A DNA stretch of 49,424 bases from an uncultured Saprospiraceae bacterium (GTDB lineage Bacteria > Bacteroidota > Bacteroidia > Chitinophagales > Saprospiraceae), in assembly GCA_937923485.1 (NCBI GenBank), contig CALDUE010000092.1, forward strand, positions 1 to 49,424, in the 5' to 3' direction. Positions 7,692 to 15,566 of the stretch are shown here, one piece after another; position 1 is the stretch's first letter; each line of letters begins with the position of its first letter. Both the position numbers and the translations under genes were made by a program. Below the pieces are notes generated by a model. The model ran no database searches. It was not told where the DNA came from and saw only the letters and a program-made list of their open reading frames with translations.

Positions 7692-9119
7692 ATGGCTTGC
7701 GCATCTTGCGGAACCAAAAATGCCGACGGCAGCCCATCTGGTTGCGGATCCAAAGGACACTGTTCCTCTGGCGGCTGCAACCGAATGAGCACCTACGACT
7801 GGCTTACCATCCAGGGCGTTCGTGACGTTGCCGAACAGAATTACGTAGAGGTTTCATTCAAACACGGAACCCGTAAAGACTTTTACTACTGCCCTCCTGA
7901 AATTGGAGCTAGTACGAGTGACGTTGTTGTCGTGCAAACCGATAAAGGGTTTGACACAGGATACATTACGCTCTCAGGTGAACTCGTGCACGCGCAAATG
8001 GCTAAACGCGACGTCAAAGCGAGTCTCATCAAGTATGATGTAATTCGCAAAGCGCACGACCGAGACCTTGAGCGACTTGATGAGGCACGCTTACTCGAAA
8101 AGCAAACCCTCGTTCGTGCTCGTGTACTTGCCTACGCTACGGAATCTCCAATGAAACTTAGCGACGTTGAGTATCAGGGTGACCTCACAAAAGCGACGTT
8201 CTTCTACACTTCAGAAACAAGAATCGACTTTCGGGAACTTATCAAATCCCTCGCAAGAGAGTTCCGCGTTCGCGTAGAAATGCGCCAAATAGGCGCTAGA
8301 CAAGAAGCCGGCCGTCTCGGTGGCATTGGTTCTTGTGGGCGAGAGCTGTGCTGCTCAACTTGGTTGACGGACTTCAAGAGTGTCAATACATCAGCAGCAC
8401 GTTATCAGGGCCTCGCACTCAATCAGACGAAGTTATCTGGACAATGCGGCAGACTAAAGTGCTGCCTCAACTTTGAGCTCGATACTTACCTCGATGCCTT
8501 ATCAGATTTCCCAAAAAAGGCAGACAAGATCAAATTGCCTAACGGTAAAGCGGTTTTGGTGAAAACAGATGTCTTCAAACGTCTGATGACCTATCAAATA
8601 ATGGAAGGTCGCAAGCGCGGACCGTATGTTACCATGACCGTCGAGCAGGTGCACGAAGTCCTCAAAAACCCTGAGGCCGACGTACACACGTTCATCGCCA
8701 TTGAGAGTGAACGCCAAACACAATTGGCCGAAGAAACTGCGGATGAACATGACTATGGTGATGTTACCGATGTAGTTGACATTCCGCTCGAGAAGCGTAA
8801 CCGCAAGAAGAAAGGCGCTCGTAAAAAAGGTGGCAATCGATCAGGCGGTCAACGCGACAATGCTAAGCAAGACAGAGCAAGCGGAGGTTCGAGTAAATCT
8901 CGAAATCGCTCTCGCAGTCGCAATAAGCCAGCTTCCGCCAAAACAGGTGGCGATCCGGCAAAAGCGACAAAATCAAGCAGAAGACCTAAAAGCCCCAAAA
9001 GCAATCAAGGAGGCGAGTCAAAACCTGGGGATAAGCCAACTGGCAATCGCCAGTCTCGCAACCGAAATAGAAGAAAACCTCGAGGCCCGAAACCAGGAGG
9101 CGGGGATAGCGGTAAATAG
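7692..9119 (+). CDS. ricT: PSP1/RicT-family protein with long basic tail
   Basis: This 475-residue protein of the PSP1 (YaaT/RicT) family starts with a Cys-rich segment (CASCG, CGSKGHCSSGGC). The core runs to about residue 350 and includes RIDFRELIKSLAREFRVRVEMRQIG, GGIGSCGRELCCS and SGQCGRLKCCLNFE. In Bacillus, RicT with RicA and RicF forms an Fe-S complex that affects RNase Y and mRNA processing. Whether that applies here is inference. Residues about 365-475 are low complexity and rich in Lys, Arg, Ser, Gly and Asn, suggesting RNA contact. The tail is so repetitive that a long out-of-frame ORF also stays open through it. It directly follows holB. gldH, often beside this family in Bacteroidota, is instead at 30 kb. 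Confidence 0.87.
   Translation: MACASCGTKNADGSPSGCGSKGHCSSGGCNRMSTYDWLTIQGVRDVAEQNYVEVSFKHGTRKDFYYCPPEIGASTSDVVVVQTDKGFDTGYITLSGELVHAQMAKRDVKASLIKYDVIRKAHDRDLERLDEARLLEKQTLVRARVLAYATESPMKLSDVEYQGDLTKATFFYTSETRIDFRELIKSLAREFRVRVEMRQIGARQEAGRLGGIGSCGRELCCSTWLTDFKSVNTSAARYQGLALNQTKLSGQCGRLKCCLNFELDTYLDALSDFPKKADKIKLPNGKAVLVKTDVFKRLMTYQIMEGRKRGPYVTMTVEQVHEVLKNPEADVHTFIAIESERQTQLAEETADEHDYGDVTDVVDIPLEKRNRKKKGARKKGGNRSGGQRDNAKQDRASGGSSKSRNRSRSRNKPASAKTGGDPAKATKSSRRPKSPKSNQGGESKPGDKPTGNRQSRNRNRRKPRGPKPGGGDSGK
8931..8944 (-). repeat. 14-mer copy, one mismatch (position 10)
   Basis: Plus strand GCTTCCGCCAAAAC, in the basic tail of ricT, reading A-S-A-K-T. Confidence 0.65.
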
Positions 9120-9164
9120 TACCAGAAACACTTACACGACCAAACTTTAAGAGATTTTTTCAGC

Positions 9165-10577
9165 ATGCAGTACGACGTAACCATCATCGGATCAGGCCCA
9201 GGAGGCTATGTAGCAGCAATCCGTTGCTCTCAACTCGGTATGAAAACAGCAATCATTGAGCGCTACCCTAACCTCGGAGGTACGTGTTTGAATGTTGGAT
9301 GCATCCCTTCAAAGGCTCTCCTAGATAGCTCAGAGCATTATCACGATGCCATCCATCGCTTTCAAGATCATGGCATCAAAACGGGTAAAGTCTCGGTTGA
9401 TATGCCACAAATGATCAATCGTAAGGCAGGTGTTGTCGAGCAAATGACCAAGGGCGTTCAGTTCTTGATGAAGAAGAACAAAGTTGAGGTCTTACACGGC
9501 CACGGTTCCTTCAAGGATGACCATACTGTTCTCATTACAAAGGATGACGGTACTACCGAAGAAGTAACTTCCAAAAAGATCATCATTGCTACAGGCAGCA
9601 AGCCTATTGCTCCCCCAGCCTTCAACTACGATAAGAATCGCATCATCACCAGCACGGAGGCCCTGATGATCACGAAAGTGCCTAAGAGCATGGTTGTCAT
9701 CGGAGGTGGGGTTATTGGTCTAGAGCTTGGAAGTGTATACGCCCGCCTTGGTACTCAAGTTGAGGTAATAGAATTTGCAGATCGCATCATCGCAGGAATG
9801 GATGTTGATTGCTCGAAAGAGCTCATGCGGTCTATGAAGAAGCTTGGCGTGAAATTTCACACGAAACACGCGGTGAAAGAGGTAAAAGCCAAAGGCAAGA
9901 CAAAAGCAATTGTCACCTACGCCGCCAAGGACAAGGAAGATGACTTGCAAACAATTGAAGCAGACTACTGTCTGGTTGCCATCGGGCGCAAGCCGTATAC
10001 AGATAAGCTTGGACTAGAGAATGTCTCTGCGGTCAAAGTAGACGAGAAAGGTCGCATCGAAGTTGACGAGTACCTCCGCACAGGAGCTGAGCACATTTAT
10101 GCTATTGGCGACGTGATCAAAGGTGCGATGCTTGCCCACAAAGCTGAAGAAGAAGGTGTCTTTGTTGCTGAGCACATGAACGGCGAGAAACCACACATTA
10201 ACTACAATTTGATCCCGGGAGTCGTCTATACGTGGCCTGAGGTTGCGAGCGTCGGCAAAACAGAGCAAGAACTCAAAGAAGCTGGCGTGAAGATCAAGGT
10301 CGGTAAGTTCCCATACAAAGCACTTGGTCGTGCGCACGCAAGTATGGACACCGAAGGCATGGTAAAGATTATCGCCGATGAAGCTACCGACGAAGTTCTT
10401 GGTGTGCACATGGTGGGCGCTCGCGTTGCCGACCTAATAGCCGAGGCGGTAGCCGTAATGGAATTCCGAGGATCAGCTGAGGACATCGCGCGTATGAGTC
10501 ACGCCCACCCTACCTATGCAGAGGCTGTGAAAGAAGCCGCTTTGGCAGCAACGGGTAATAGATCGTTGCACACGTAG
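9165..10577 (+). CDS. lpdA: Dihydrolipoyl dehydrogenase (E3)
   Basis: This 470-residue flavoprotein reoxidises dihydrolipoamide in 2-oxoacid dehydrogenase complexes and the glycine cleavage system, passing electrons to NAD. The FAD fold is VTIIGSGPGGYVAAI. The redox disulphide is Cys41/Cys46 in GGTCLNVGCIPSK. The NAD fold is VVIGGGVIGLELGSVYARLG, FAD closing is IYAIGDVI, and the catalytic C-terminal block is HAHPTYAEAVKEA. Length and motifs are fully normal. The E2 subunit at 18.4 kb is in a separate operon on the other strand. Two stem-loops lie in the 362-bp gap downstream. Confidence 0.96.
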   Translation: MQYDVTIIGSGPGGYVAAIRCSQLGMKTAIIERYPNLGGTCLNVGCIPSKALLDSSEHYHDAIHRFQDHGIKTGKVSVDMPQMINRKAGVVEQMTKGVQFLMKKNKVEVLHGHGSFKDDHTVLITKDDGTTEEVTSKKIIIATGSKPIAPPAFNYDKNRIITSTEALMITKVPKSMVVIGGGVIGLELGSVYARLGTQVEVIEFADRIIAGMDVDCSKELMRSMKKLGVKFHTKHAVKEVKAKGKTKAIVTYAAKDKEDDLQTIEADYCLVAIGRKPYTDKLGLENVSAVKVDEKGRIEVDEYLRTGAEHIYAIGDVIKGAMLAHKAEEEGVFVAEHMNGEKPHINYNLIPGVVYTWPEVASVGKTEQELKEAGVKIKVGKFPYKALGRAHASMDTEGMVKIIADEATDEVLGVHMVGARVADLIAEAVAVMEFRGSAEDIARMSHAHPTYAEAVKEAALAATGNRSLHT

Positions 10578-10626
10578 GAAGTTGGTGTTGAGTATGGTTC
10601 GATCAACAAACGTTCGGACCATCTAG

Positions 10627-10655
10627 ATATAGAGCTGGGTAACCAGTTCTTATAT
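10627..10655. repeat. Imperfect inverted repeat downstream of lpdA
   Basis: ATATAGAGCTGG (10627-10638) faces CCAGTTCTTATAT (10643-10655), with one mismatch and one extra base around a 4-base spacer. There is no T-run, so it is more likely an RNA 3'-end stabiliser or operator than an intrinsic terminator. Confidence 0.5.
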
Positions 10656-10688
10656 CATGTAATATTCTAGAAAGCTATCGACCGACCA

Positions 10689-10723
10689 TGTGTAAATTTG
10701 CAGCGGCACAGCAAATTTACACA
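10689..10723. promoter_or_regulatory. Perfect 13-bp inverted repeat between lpdA and mqnC
   Basis: TGTGTAAATTTGC (10689-10701) and GCAAATTTACACA (10711-10723) are exact reverse complements around a 9-base spacer. The AT-rich arms and the absence of a T-run argue against a terminator. An operator for a dimeric regulator is the simplest reading. It lies about 220 bp upstream of mqnC and 110 bp after lpdA. Confidence 0.5.
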
Positions 10724-10939
10724 AATCAGTCTTAGGGTATTTGATATAGCACATCTCCCAAGCACTGTAAGTGAAGCTCAACGAGGTCTGTTAAGACGAT
10801 CTTTCCATGGCATACTTAAACGTACGGTTTTCTCCTTAAAAGCGATAATCTTCAATTCCTAAGAGAAAATTTGACTGTTTCTATTTAAGGTTGTAGAATC
10901 TTTCTCACAACACCCTACAAATCCATCTGTTACTCCAGT

Positions 10940-12109
10940 ATGGCTAAAACACGCGCCAACGATCCTGCCCGAACTACTGCGCTACTTGAGCGAGCAATCA
11001 ACCTTGATTGGTTAACACCAGAAGAAGGGGTTTATCTTTTTGAGAACGCACCCACTGCTGAGTTAGCGTTTGTTGGAAACGCCATGCGTCAGCACCATGT
11101 GCCTGGCGATGTGGTGACGTGGATCATTGATCGAAACTCCAATACAACCAACGTCTGCATTGCAAATTGCAAGTTCTGCAACTTCTACCGCCGTCCTGGT
11201 CACGAAGAGGCTTACATCACTACGATTGACCAATACAAAGAGAAGATTGACGAGATGTACGAGCTCGGTGGTCGCCAGTTGCTTTTGCAAGGAGGACACC
11301 ACCCAGACCTTGGGCTGAAATTCTACGTCGATACATTTTCTCAGCTCAAAGCGCTGTATCCAGATTTGAAACTTCATGCACTCGGACCACCCGAAATTGC
11401 GCACGTTTCGAAGCTTGAAAACATGTCACATTACGATGTTTTAAAAGCTCTCAATGAAGCTGGACTTGACAGTCTACCAGGCGCTGGAGCAGAAATTCTT
11501 GATGATCGCGTGCGTCGCTTAATCAGCAAAGGAAAGTGTGGCGGCCAGGAATGGCTGGATGTTATGCGCGCAGCCCACAAGCTCAACATCACCACAAGCG
11601 CGACGATGATGTTTGGTCATATCGAGACCAACCTTGAGCGCATGGAGCATTTCACACTGCTTCGTCAGGTACAAAGCGAGAAACCTGCCGAGGCAAATGG
11701 CTTCTTGGCCTTTATCCCATGGCCGTTTATGGACGAGGATACTATCCTCAAGCGCATAAAGCGAGCGCGTAATACCGTGACTGGAGACGAGTATATCCGA
11801 ATGATCGCTATGAGCCGCATCATGCTTCCTAATGTAGTCAATATCCAATCCTCTTGGCTAACGGTCGGTAAGAAAATTGCCCAATTGACCTTGCATGCTG
11901 GCGCCAACGACTTTGGGTCTATCATGATAGAAGAAAACGTTGTCAGTGCTGCTGGAGCAGCTTTCCGATTCACCGCTGATGGGATTCAAGACGCCATTCG
12001 TGAGGCAGGGTTTAAGCCACAACTCCGTACGCAAGAGTATGAGTATCGAGATTTGCCGACCAATATTAGACAGCAGGAACTAGATAAGACCACGATGGAA
12101 GTGGACTAA
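10940..12109 (+). CDS. mqnC: Cyclic dehypoxanthinyl futalosine synthase (radical SAM)
   Basis: This 389-residue radical-SAM enzyme of the futalosine menaquinone pathway cyclises dehypoxanthine futalosine. The 4Fe-4S/SAM motif is Cys73, Cys77 and Cys80 in CIANCKFCNFYR. LLLQGGHHPDLGL, GLDSLPGAGAEIL, TTSATMMFGHIE and the C-terminal LHAGANDFGSIMIEENVVSAAG are conserved in the MqnC/MqnE/CofH group. The CxxxCxxC spacing and the HHPDL block fit MqnC better than MqnE, which I consider the only real alternative. Its presence implies menaquinone respiration by the futalosine route. nadC follows after 59 bases on the same strand with its own promoter-like element. Confidence 0.9.
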   Translation: MAKTRANDPARTTALLERAINLDWLTPEEGVYLFENAPTAELAFVGNAMRQHHVPGDVVTWIIDRNSNTTNVCIANCKFCNFYRRPGHEEAYITTIDQYKEKIDEMYELGGRQLLLQGGHHPDLGLKFYVDTFSQLKALYPDLKLHALGPPEIAHVSKLENMSHYDVLKALNEAGLDSLPGAGAEILDDRVRRLISKGKCGGQEWLDVMRAAHKLNITTSATMMFGHIETNLERMEHFTLLRQVQSEKPAEANGFLAFIPWPFMDEDTILKRIKRARNTVTGDEYIRMIAMSRIMLPNVVNIQSSWLTVGKKIAQLTLHAGANDFGSIMIEENVVSAAGAAFRFTADGIQDAIREAGFKPQLRTQEYEYRDLPTNIRQQELDKTTMEVD

Positions 12110-12156
12110 GTGAGCAAGCTCTTGCTGACCTGGCAGCACACGTCAACGGGACGACT

Positions 12157-12164
12157 TACATTCG
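12157..12164 (+). promoter_or_regulatory. TAnnTTYG element four bases before the nadC ATG
   Basis: TACATTCG matches the Bacteroidota -7 consensus TAnnTTTG except for T to C at the seventh base. Four bases (CGGC) separate it from the ATG at 12169, so transcription would start at or next to the start codon. Confidence 0.5.
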
Positions 12165-12168
12165 CGGC

Positions 12169-13026
12169 ATGGCTAAACCATTCCTCGACGCAGAATTACT
12201 CCAACCGTTCATTCGCCGCAGTCTCTCAGAAGATATCGGACCTGGAGACCATACTAGTCTAGCAACGATACCTGAAGGAAAAATTGGGCGCGCCCGCTTG
12301 CTCGTGAAAGATCATGGTGTCTTATGTGGAATGCCAGTTGCTAAGGCCGTATTTGACTACTTAGACCCTAGCTGTACGATTGAAGAGCTGCTCTCTGATG
12401 GAGACGAAATCTCCCCGGGACAAGAAGCATTTTACATTGAAGGCCCCATTCGTACAATCCTTGGTGGCGAAAGACTCGTCCTCAATACCATGCAGCGGCT
12501 ATCAGGAATAGCGAACATGAGTCGTGTTTTCGCGAAAGCTGTGAAAGGTACCGGAGCCAAAGTGCTCGATACAAGAAAAACTACCCCGCAGCTCCGTTTC
12601 TTAGAGAAATATGCAGTGGTTGTTGGAGGATCTTACAATTATCGAGATGGACTCTATGATCGCATTATGATTAAAGACAACCACGTAGATGGCGCAGGTG
12701 GCATGCGTGAAGCAATCGAAAGCGTACACAAATACCTGCGAGCAAACGACCTTGATCTAGAAATGACGGTGGAAGTGCGTAATCTCCAAGAACTCGACAC
12801 GGTGTTGAGCATCGGCAATGTGAACCGCATCATGCTCGATAATTTCGAACTCTCAGACCTCCAGACCGCTGTTGATACAATCGGTAATCGCCATGAAAGT
12901 GAGGCGAGTGGTGGAGTTAATCTCGACACCATCCGACCAATTGCAGAAACAGGAGTTGACTTTATAAGTGTAGGCGCGTTGACGCACTCAGCTCAGAGCA
13001 TTGACTTGAGCTTGAAGATGATGTAG
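12169..13026 (+). CDS. nadC: Nicotinate-nucleotide pyrophosphorylase (carboxylating)
   Basis: This 285-residue enzyme converts quinolinate and PRPP to nicotinate mononucleotide in NAD synthesis. The diagnostic blocks are EDIGPGDHTS near the N-terminus, LNTMQRLSGIA, LDTRKTTPQLRFLEKYAV, GGSYNYRDGLYDRIMIKDNH and the C-terminal GVDFISVGALTHS. Length is normal. It follows mqnC by 59 bases, but a promoter-like TACATTCG four bases before the ATG suggests it also has its own, possibly leaderless, transcript. A one-mismatch copy of the 14-mer repeat (12526) is embedded in the coding sequence. nadA and nadB are not in the window. Confidence 0.95.
   Translation: MAKPFLDAELLQPFIRRSLSEDIGPGDHTSLATIPEGKIGRARLLVKDHGVLCGMPVAKAVFDYLDPSCTIEELLSDGDEISPGQEAFYIEGPIRTILGGERLVLNTMQRLSGIANMSRVFAKAVKGTGAKVLDTRKTTPQLRFLEKYAVVVGGSYNYRDGLYDRIMIKDNHVDGAGGMREAIESVHKYLRANDLDLEMTVEVRNLQELDTVLSIGNVNRIMLDNFELSDLQTAVDTIGNRHESEASGGVNLDTIRPIAETGVDFISVGALTHSAQSIDLSLKMM
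12526..12539 (+). repeat. 14-mer copy, one mismatch (position 6 C)
   Basis: GTTTTCGCGAAAGC, within nadC, reading V-F-A-K-A. Confidence 0.7.
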
Positions 13027-13030
13027 GTAC

Positions 13031-13222
13031 TAATTGTCAATTGATAATTTTAAATTGATAATGTTCATGACGTACGCGACACTCAATCCAAAGAGAAGAA
13101 TCGTCAGTTGAGAATGTCACGACTCCCCTACGAGACCCAATTGACCAATCTCATGCTTCGCACGAGAATTTGGGCTCTACCTACGGAACATCTCGGCATT
13201 ATCAATTGACAACTGACAATTA
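13031..13222. repeat. MITE-like element with imperfect terminal inverted repeats
   Basis: The left end (13031-13063) and the right end (13197-13222) are inverted copies. The outer 13 bases (TAATTGTCAATTG against TAATTGTCAGTTG) differ at one base, and the inner 13 (TAAATTGATAATG against TCAATTGATAATG) also differ at one base. The left end carries seven extra bases between these blocks. The core of about 133 bp has no ORF. This is the layout of a short non-autonomous element or an intergenic repeat family. It begins five bases after the nadC stop. I see no clear target-site duplication. Confidence 0.55.
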
Positions 13223-13249
13223 CCAATTGGAGTTGGCATAAGCCAACGA

Positions 13250-13492
13250 CTATAGCGGATAACTCTTCAACGTCAATAAAATAAGCAGAATTAGGCTAGC
13301 AATGATCAGCCAAAAACGGAAATCCTTATAAATCAGTGTAGTGTCCTCCATAAAAATACCGTACAAGCTGTAGCCGAGTGAAAGGTATAGCACGGTAAAG
13401 GCGATCATTGTAGACGGTTTTATTGAGGGGTAAACCCAAAAAAAGTCATGATGCCAAGGGGAGGTACGGTCGTAATCGAGATACGACCGCAA
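13250..13492 (-). CDS. Small two-helix membrane protein, unknown function
   Basis: This possible 80-residue protein has two hydrophobic segments, one from about residue 29 (STMIAFTVLYLSLGYSLYGIF) and one near the C-terminus (FWLIIASLILLILLTL). They are separated by a short charged loop (EDTTLIYKDFR). The only start for the full length is a TTG at 13492, because the frame closes upstream with no ATG. An internal ATG would give 52 residues and keep both helices. An 8-bp perfect inverted repeat (13467-13489) lies in the first codons. I recognise no family, and the call rests mainly on hydrophobicity. Confidence 0.45.
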   Translation of the reverse strand: MRSYLDYDRTSPWHHDFFWVYPSIKPSTMIAFTVLYLSLGYSLYGIFMEDTTLIYKDFRFWLIIASLILLILLTLKSYPL

Positions 13493-13579
13493 GGCGCAAT
13501 GTGGAATAATCTGTCGATTGTTCTTTTGCCCTTACAAGATAGAGAAAGGCCAAATAGCATGCCAGCTACTCAGATACAA

Positions 13580-14620
13580 TTAACCCATTGAGGTTAATAA
13601 TGCTTTATTGATCTGCGCGGGGAGTGTCGGCCCTGCATAAACCATCCCACTGTAAACCTGAACGAGGTCAGCGCCGGCAGCTACTTTTTGAAGTGCACTC
13701 TTGCCATCTATGATGCCACCAACGCCGATGATTGGAAAGCCAGCAGGTAAGTTTTTGCGCAAATAAGCGAGTACTGCTGTAGAGCGTTCGAGTACGGGAG
13801 CACCACTAAGTCCGCCATTGCCAATCTGAGAAACCGTCTCTATGTCAGTGTTGAGTGGTTCGCGAGCGATGGTTGTATTGGTAGAGATCAAACCAGCCAG
13901 CTTAGTTTCTTGAGCGATGGAAACGATGTCATCGAGTTCTCCTTCAGAGAGATCTGGAGCAATCTTTAGTAAAATTGGACGAGGCTTCGCATATCCAGCA
14001 TTTCTTGCTTGTAGCTCGCTTAGAAGACGCGTAAGCGGCTCCTTTGCCTGGAGACTGCGCAAGCCGGGCGTGTTTGGAGAACTCACGTTTACAGCAAAGT
14101 AGTCTACGAGTGAATGAAGCCTATCAAGACAGATCAAGTAGTCAGTGGTCGCTTCAGCATTTGGGGTGTCTTTGTTCTTGCCAATATTGCCACCAAGAAT
14201 CATCCCGTCGGGTCTGCCATGACGCTCAATGTTATCGGCTAGCGCATCGACTCCAGCATTGTTGAACCCCATGCGATTAATGAGCGCTCGGTCTTTGGGG
14301 AGCCTAAAAAGACGTGGTTTGGGATTACCAACCTGCGGACGAGGCGTTACCGTTCCTAGTTCTACGTAGCCAAATCCTAGTTTGGCCATCAAGGGATAGT
14401 AGACGCCGTCTTTATCAAACCCAGCGGCAAGGCCAACAGGATTTTTGAATTTCAATCCAAAGACTGTCCTAGCAAGTTTAGGATCATCAACTCTCCACCC
14501 ACTAGTGAACGCGTCGGTGATGGGACCTCCAAGTTGCACAGTTTTAAAACTCTGCATAGTTAAATGGTGCGCTCGTTCTGCATCGAGCGAAAAGAGTAGC
14601 GGTTTGAGTAGCTGGTACAC
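13580..14620 (-). CDS. pyrD: Dihydroorotate dehydrogenase (quinone), class 2
   Basis: This 346-residue membrane-associated FMN enzyme oxidises dihydroorotate in pyrimidine synthesis with quinone as acceptor. The start is the GTG at 14620, which gives MYQLLKPLLFSLDAERAHHLT, the standard class 2 N-terminus. An upstream TTG at 14644 would add eight unlike residues and is rejected. Family blocks include NPVGLAAGFDKDG, GFGYVELGTVTPRPQ, the class 2 catalytic-serine motif VNVSSPNTPGLRSLQ, and IGVGGIIDGKSALQKVAAGADLVQVYSG near the C-terminus. The menaquinone implied by mqnC is a plausible acceptor. It is divergent from a GHMP kinase gene with only about 65 bases between annotated starts. Confidence 0.94.
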   Translation of the reverse strand: MYQLLKPLLFSLDAERAHHLTMQSFKTVQLGGPITDAFTSGWRVDDPKLARTVFGLKFKNPVGLAAGFDKDGVYYPLMAKLGFGYVELGTVTPRPQVGNPKPRLFRLPKDRALINRMGFNNAGVDALADNIERHGRPDGMILGGNIGKNKDTPNAEATTDYLICLDRLHSLVDYFAVNVSSPNTPGLRSLQAKEPLTRLLSELQARNAGYAKPRPILLKIAPDLSEGELDDIVSIAQETKLAGLISTNTTIAREPLNTDIETVSQIGNGGLSGAPVLERSTAVLAYLRKNLPAGFPIIGVGGIIDGKSALQKVAAGADLVQVYSGMVYAGPTLPAQINKALLTSMG

Positions 14621-14685
14621 GAGGGTCTTATTAGCTTGCCGCAAAACTACTGATCATCGCTTCCCAAACTCCCGCCAAACTGCTG

Positions 14686-15558
14686 ATGTTAGGAGAACAT
14701 ACCGTTTTACACGGTAGTGCAGCCTTTGCGGTGCCTTTACGGCGGTATTCTGCGCGTGTTGCCTTGCAACGTTTAACATCGGATGCTCATCAACTCCCGA
14801 TCGAAAAGGGTATCCACGCAAGTTTTGATTTTGGCAAGTGGCTAGCTTTCGCCAAAACGTCAGAAGTACTCGCTGGTAAGCTAGACTTCGAGCGATGGGA
14901 GCAAGAATCGCAAGGCCTGGGCGTGTATGCAGACATTCCCATTGGGTACGGTTTGGGATCTAGCGGGGCTATCACTGCCGAAGCATACCGCAGGTATCTG
15001 CTAGAGGAGGTGCCATCTCTTCCGCTTCTGAGGAAGCAGCTTGCCGCTTTGGAGAGTTTCTTCCACGGCGAAAGCTCAGGTCTCGACCCTTTGGTAAGTT
15101 TTTTAGACCAAGCCATTTACATTCATCCTTCTGGAGAAATTGAAGCGGTGACCATGGCAGAGACCTTTCCAATATTTGACTCAAAAGGAGCTTGGTTTCT
15201 GATCGACTCAGGCCAACCACGCGCTGGTAAGGATGCGATAGCACGTTTTGGCGAAAGCTGTAAAGACAATCGTTGGGTAAAAGAAGTACTCAAGCCAATG
15301 AATGTGCTAGTTGATGCACTCGCTCAAGGATTCAAGCTTGAGCATGTAGACGGGCTTTCGCCAAAACTTAGAGCGCTAAGCGAGCTTCAACTTGAAGCAT
15401 TGAAGTTTTTGATTCCTACCTCTATTGAGACAAAATGGAGTCAATGGCTCAGCAAGGATGTGGCTTACCTAAAGCTCTGCGGTGCAGGTGGCGGAGGCTT
15501 CTTTTTGGGATATGCACCAGATAAATCAAGCATTCGTGAAGAAGTAATCTGGTTATAG
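14686..15558 (+). CDS. GHMP-family kinase (mevalonate kinase-like)
   Basis: At 290 residues from the ATG, this protein has the GHMP kinase fold: motif 1 GEHTVLHGSAAFAVPL, ATP loop GYGLGSSGAITAEAY and motif 3 KLCGAGGGGFFLGY. It fits mevalonate kinase-like proteins best, which would place it in isoprenoid synthesis, but other GHMP substrates remain possible. Family proteins usually have a Lys a few residues before GEH. Here that Lys (in PAKLLMLGEH) is encoded upstream of the first ATG. The frame is open back to 14635 with a CTG at 14650, so translation may begin at a non-AUG codon. Three exact copies of the 14-mer repeat (14845, 15245, 15354) lie inside this one gene. Confidence 0.82.
   Translation: MLGEHTVLHGSAAFAVPLRRYSARVALQRLTSDAHQLPIEKGIHASFDFGKWLAFAKTSEVLAGKLDFERWEQESQGLGVYADIPIGYGLGSSGAITAEAYRRYLLEEVPSLPLLRKQLAALESFFHGESSGLDPLVSFLDQAIYIHPSGEIEAVTMAETFPIFDSKGAWFLIDSGQPRAGKDAIARFGESCKDNRWVKEVLKPMNVLVDALAQGFKLEHVDGLSPKLRALSELQLEALKFLIPTSIETKWSQWLSKDVAYLKLCGAGGGGFFLGYAPDKSSIREEVIWL
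14845..14858 (-). repeat. 14-mer, exact (first of three in the GHMP kinase gene)
   Basis: Plus strand GCTTTCGCCAAAAC, reading A-F-A-K-T in the kinase. Confidence 0.9.
15245..15258 (+). repeat. 14-mer, exact (second in the GHMP kinase gene)
   Basis: GTTTTGGCGAAAGC reading R-F-G-E-S, a different frame from the first copy. Confidence 0.9.
15354..15367 (-). repeat. 14-mer, exact (third in the GHMP kinase gene)
   Basis: Plus strand GCTTTCGCCAAAAC reading L-S-P-K-L. It faces the second copy as an inverted pair 109 bases apart. Confidence 0.9.
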
Positions 15559-15566
15559 AATGGCTT

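Larger units (their letters stand above)
10578..10939. other. 362-bp gap with two inverted repeats and a possible mqnC promoter
   Basis: No convincing ORF is present. The gap holds an imperfect inverted repeat at 10627-10655, a perfect 13-bp inverted repeat at 10689-10723 and, nearer mqnC, a TTTG at 10870 followed about 20 bp later by TAGAATCTTTC, a weak match to the Bacteroidota -33/-7 promoter form. Confidence 0.6.

Noticed and set aside
8776-9150. 124-codon ORF overlapping the ricT tail in another frame
   Set aside because: It stays open only because the tail is repetitive and purine-rich; the residues are low complexity and the ricT frame is clearly the real one.
10601-10612. GGTTCGATCAAC, resembling a tRNA T-arm
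   Set aside because: No acceptor stem, anticodon arm or D arm can be formed around it.
13467-13489. 8-bp perfect inverted repeat CGGTCGTA/TACGACCG
   Set aside because: It falls in the first codons of the small membrane ORF and is not associated with a T-run or an obvious operator; noted but not called.
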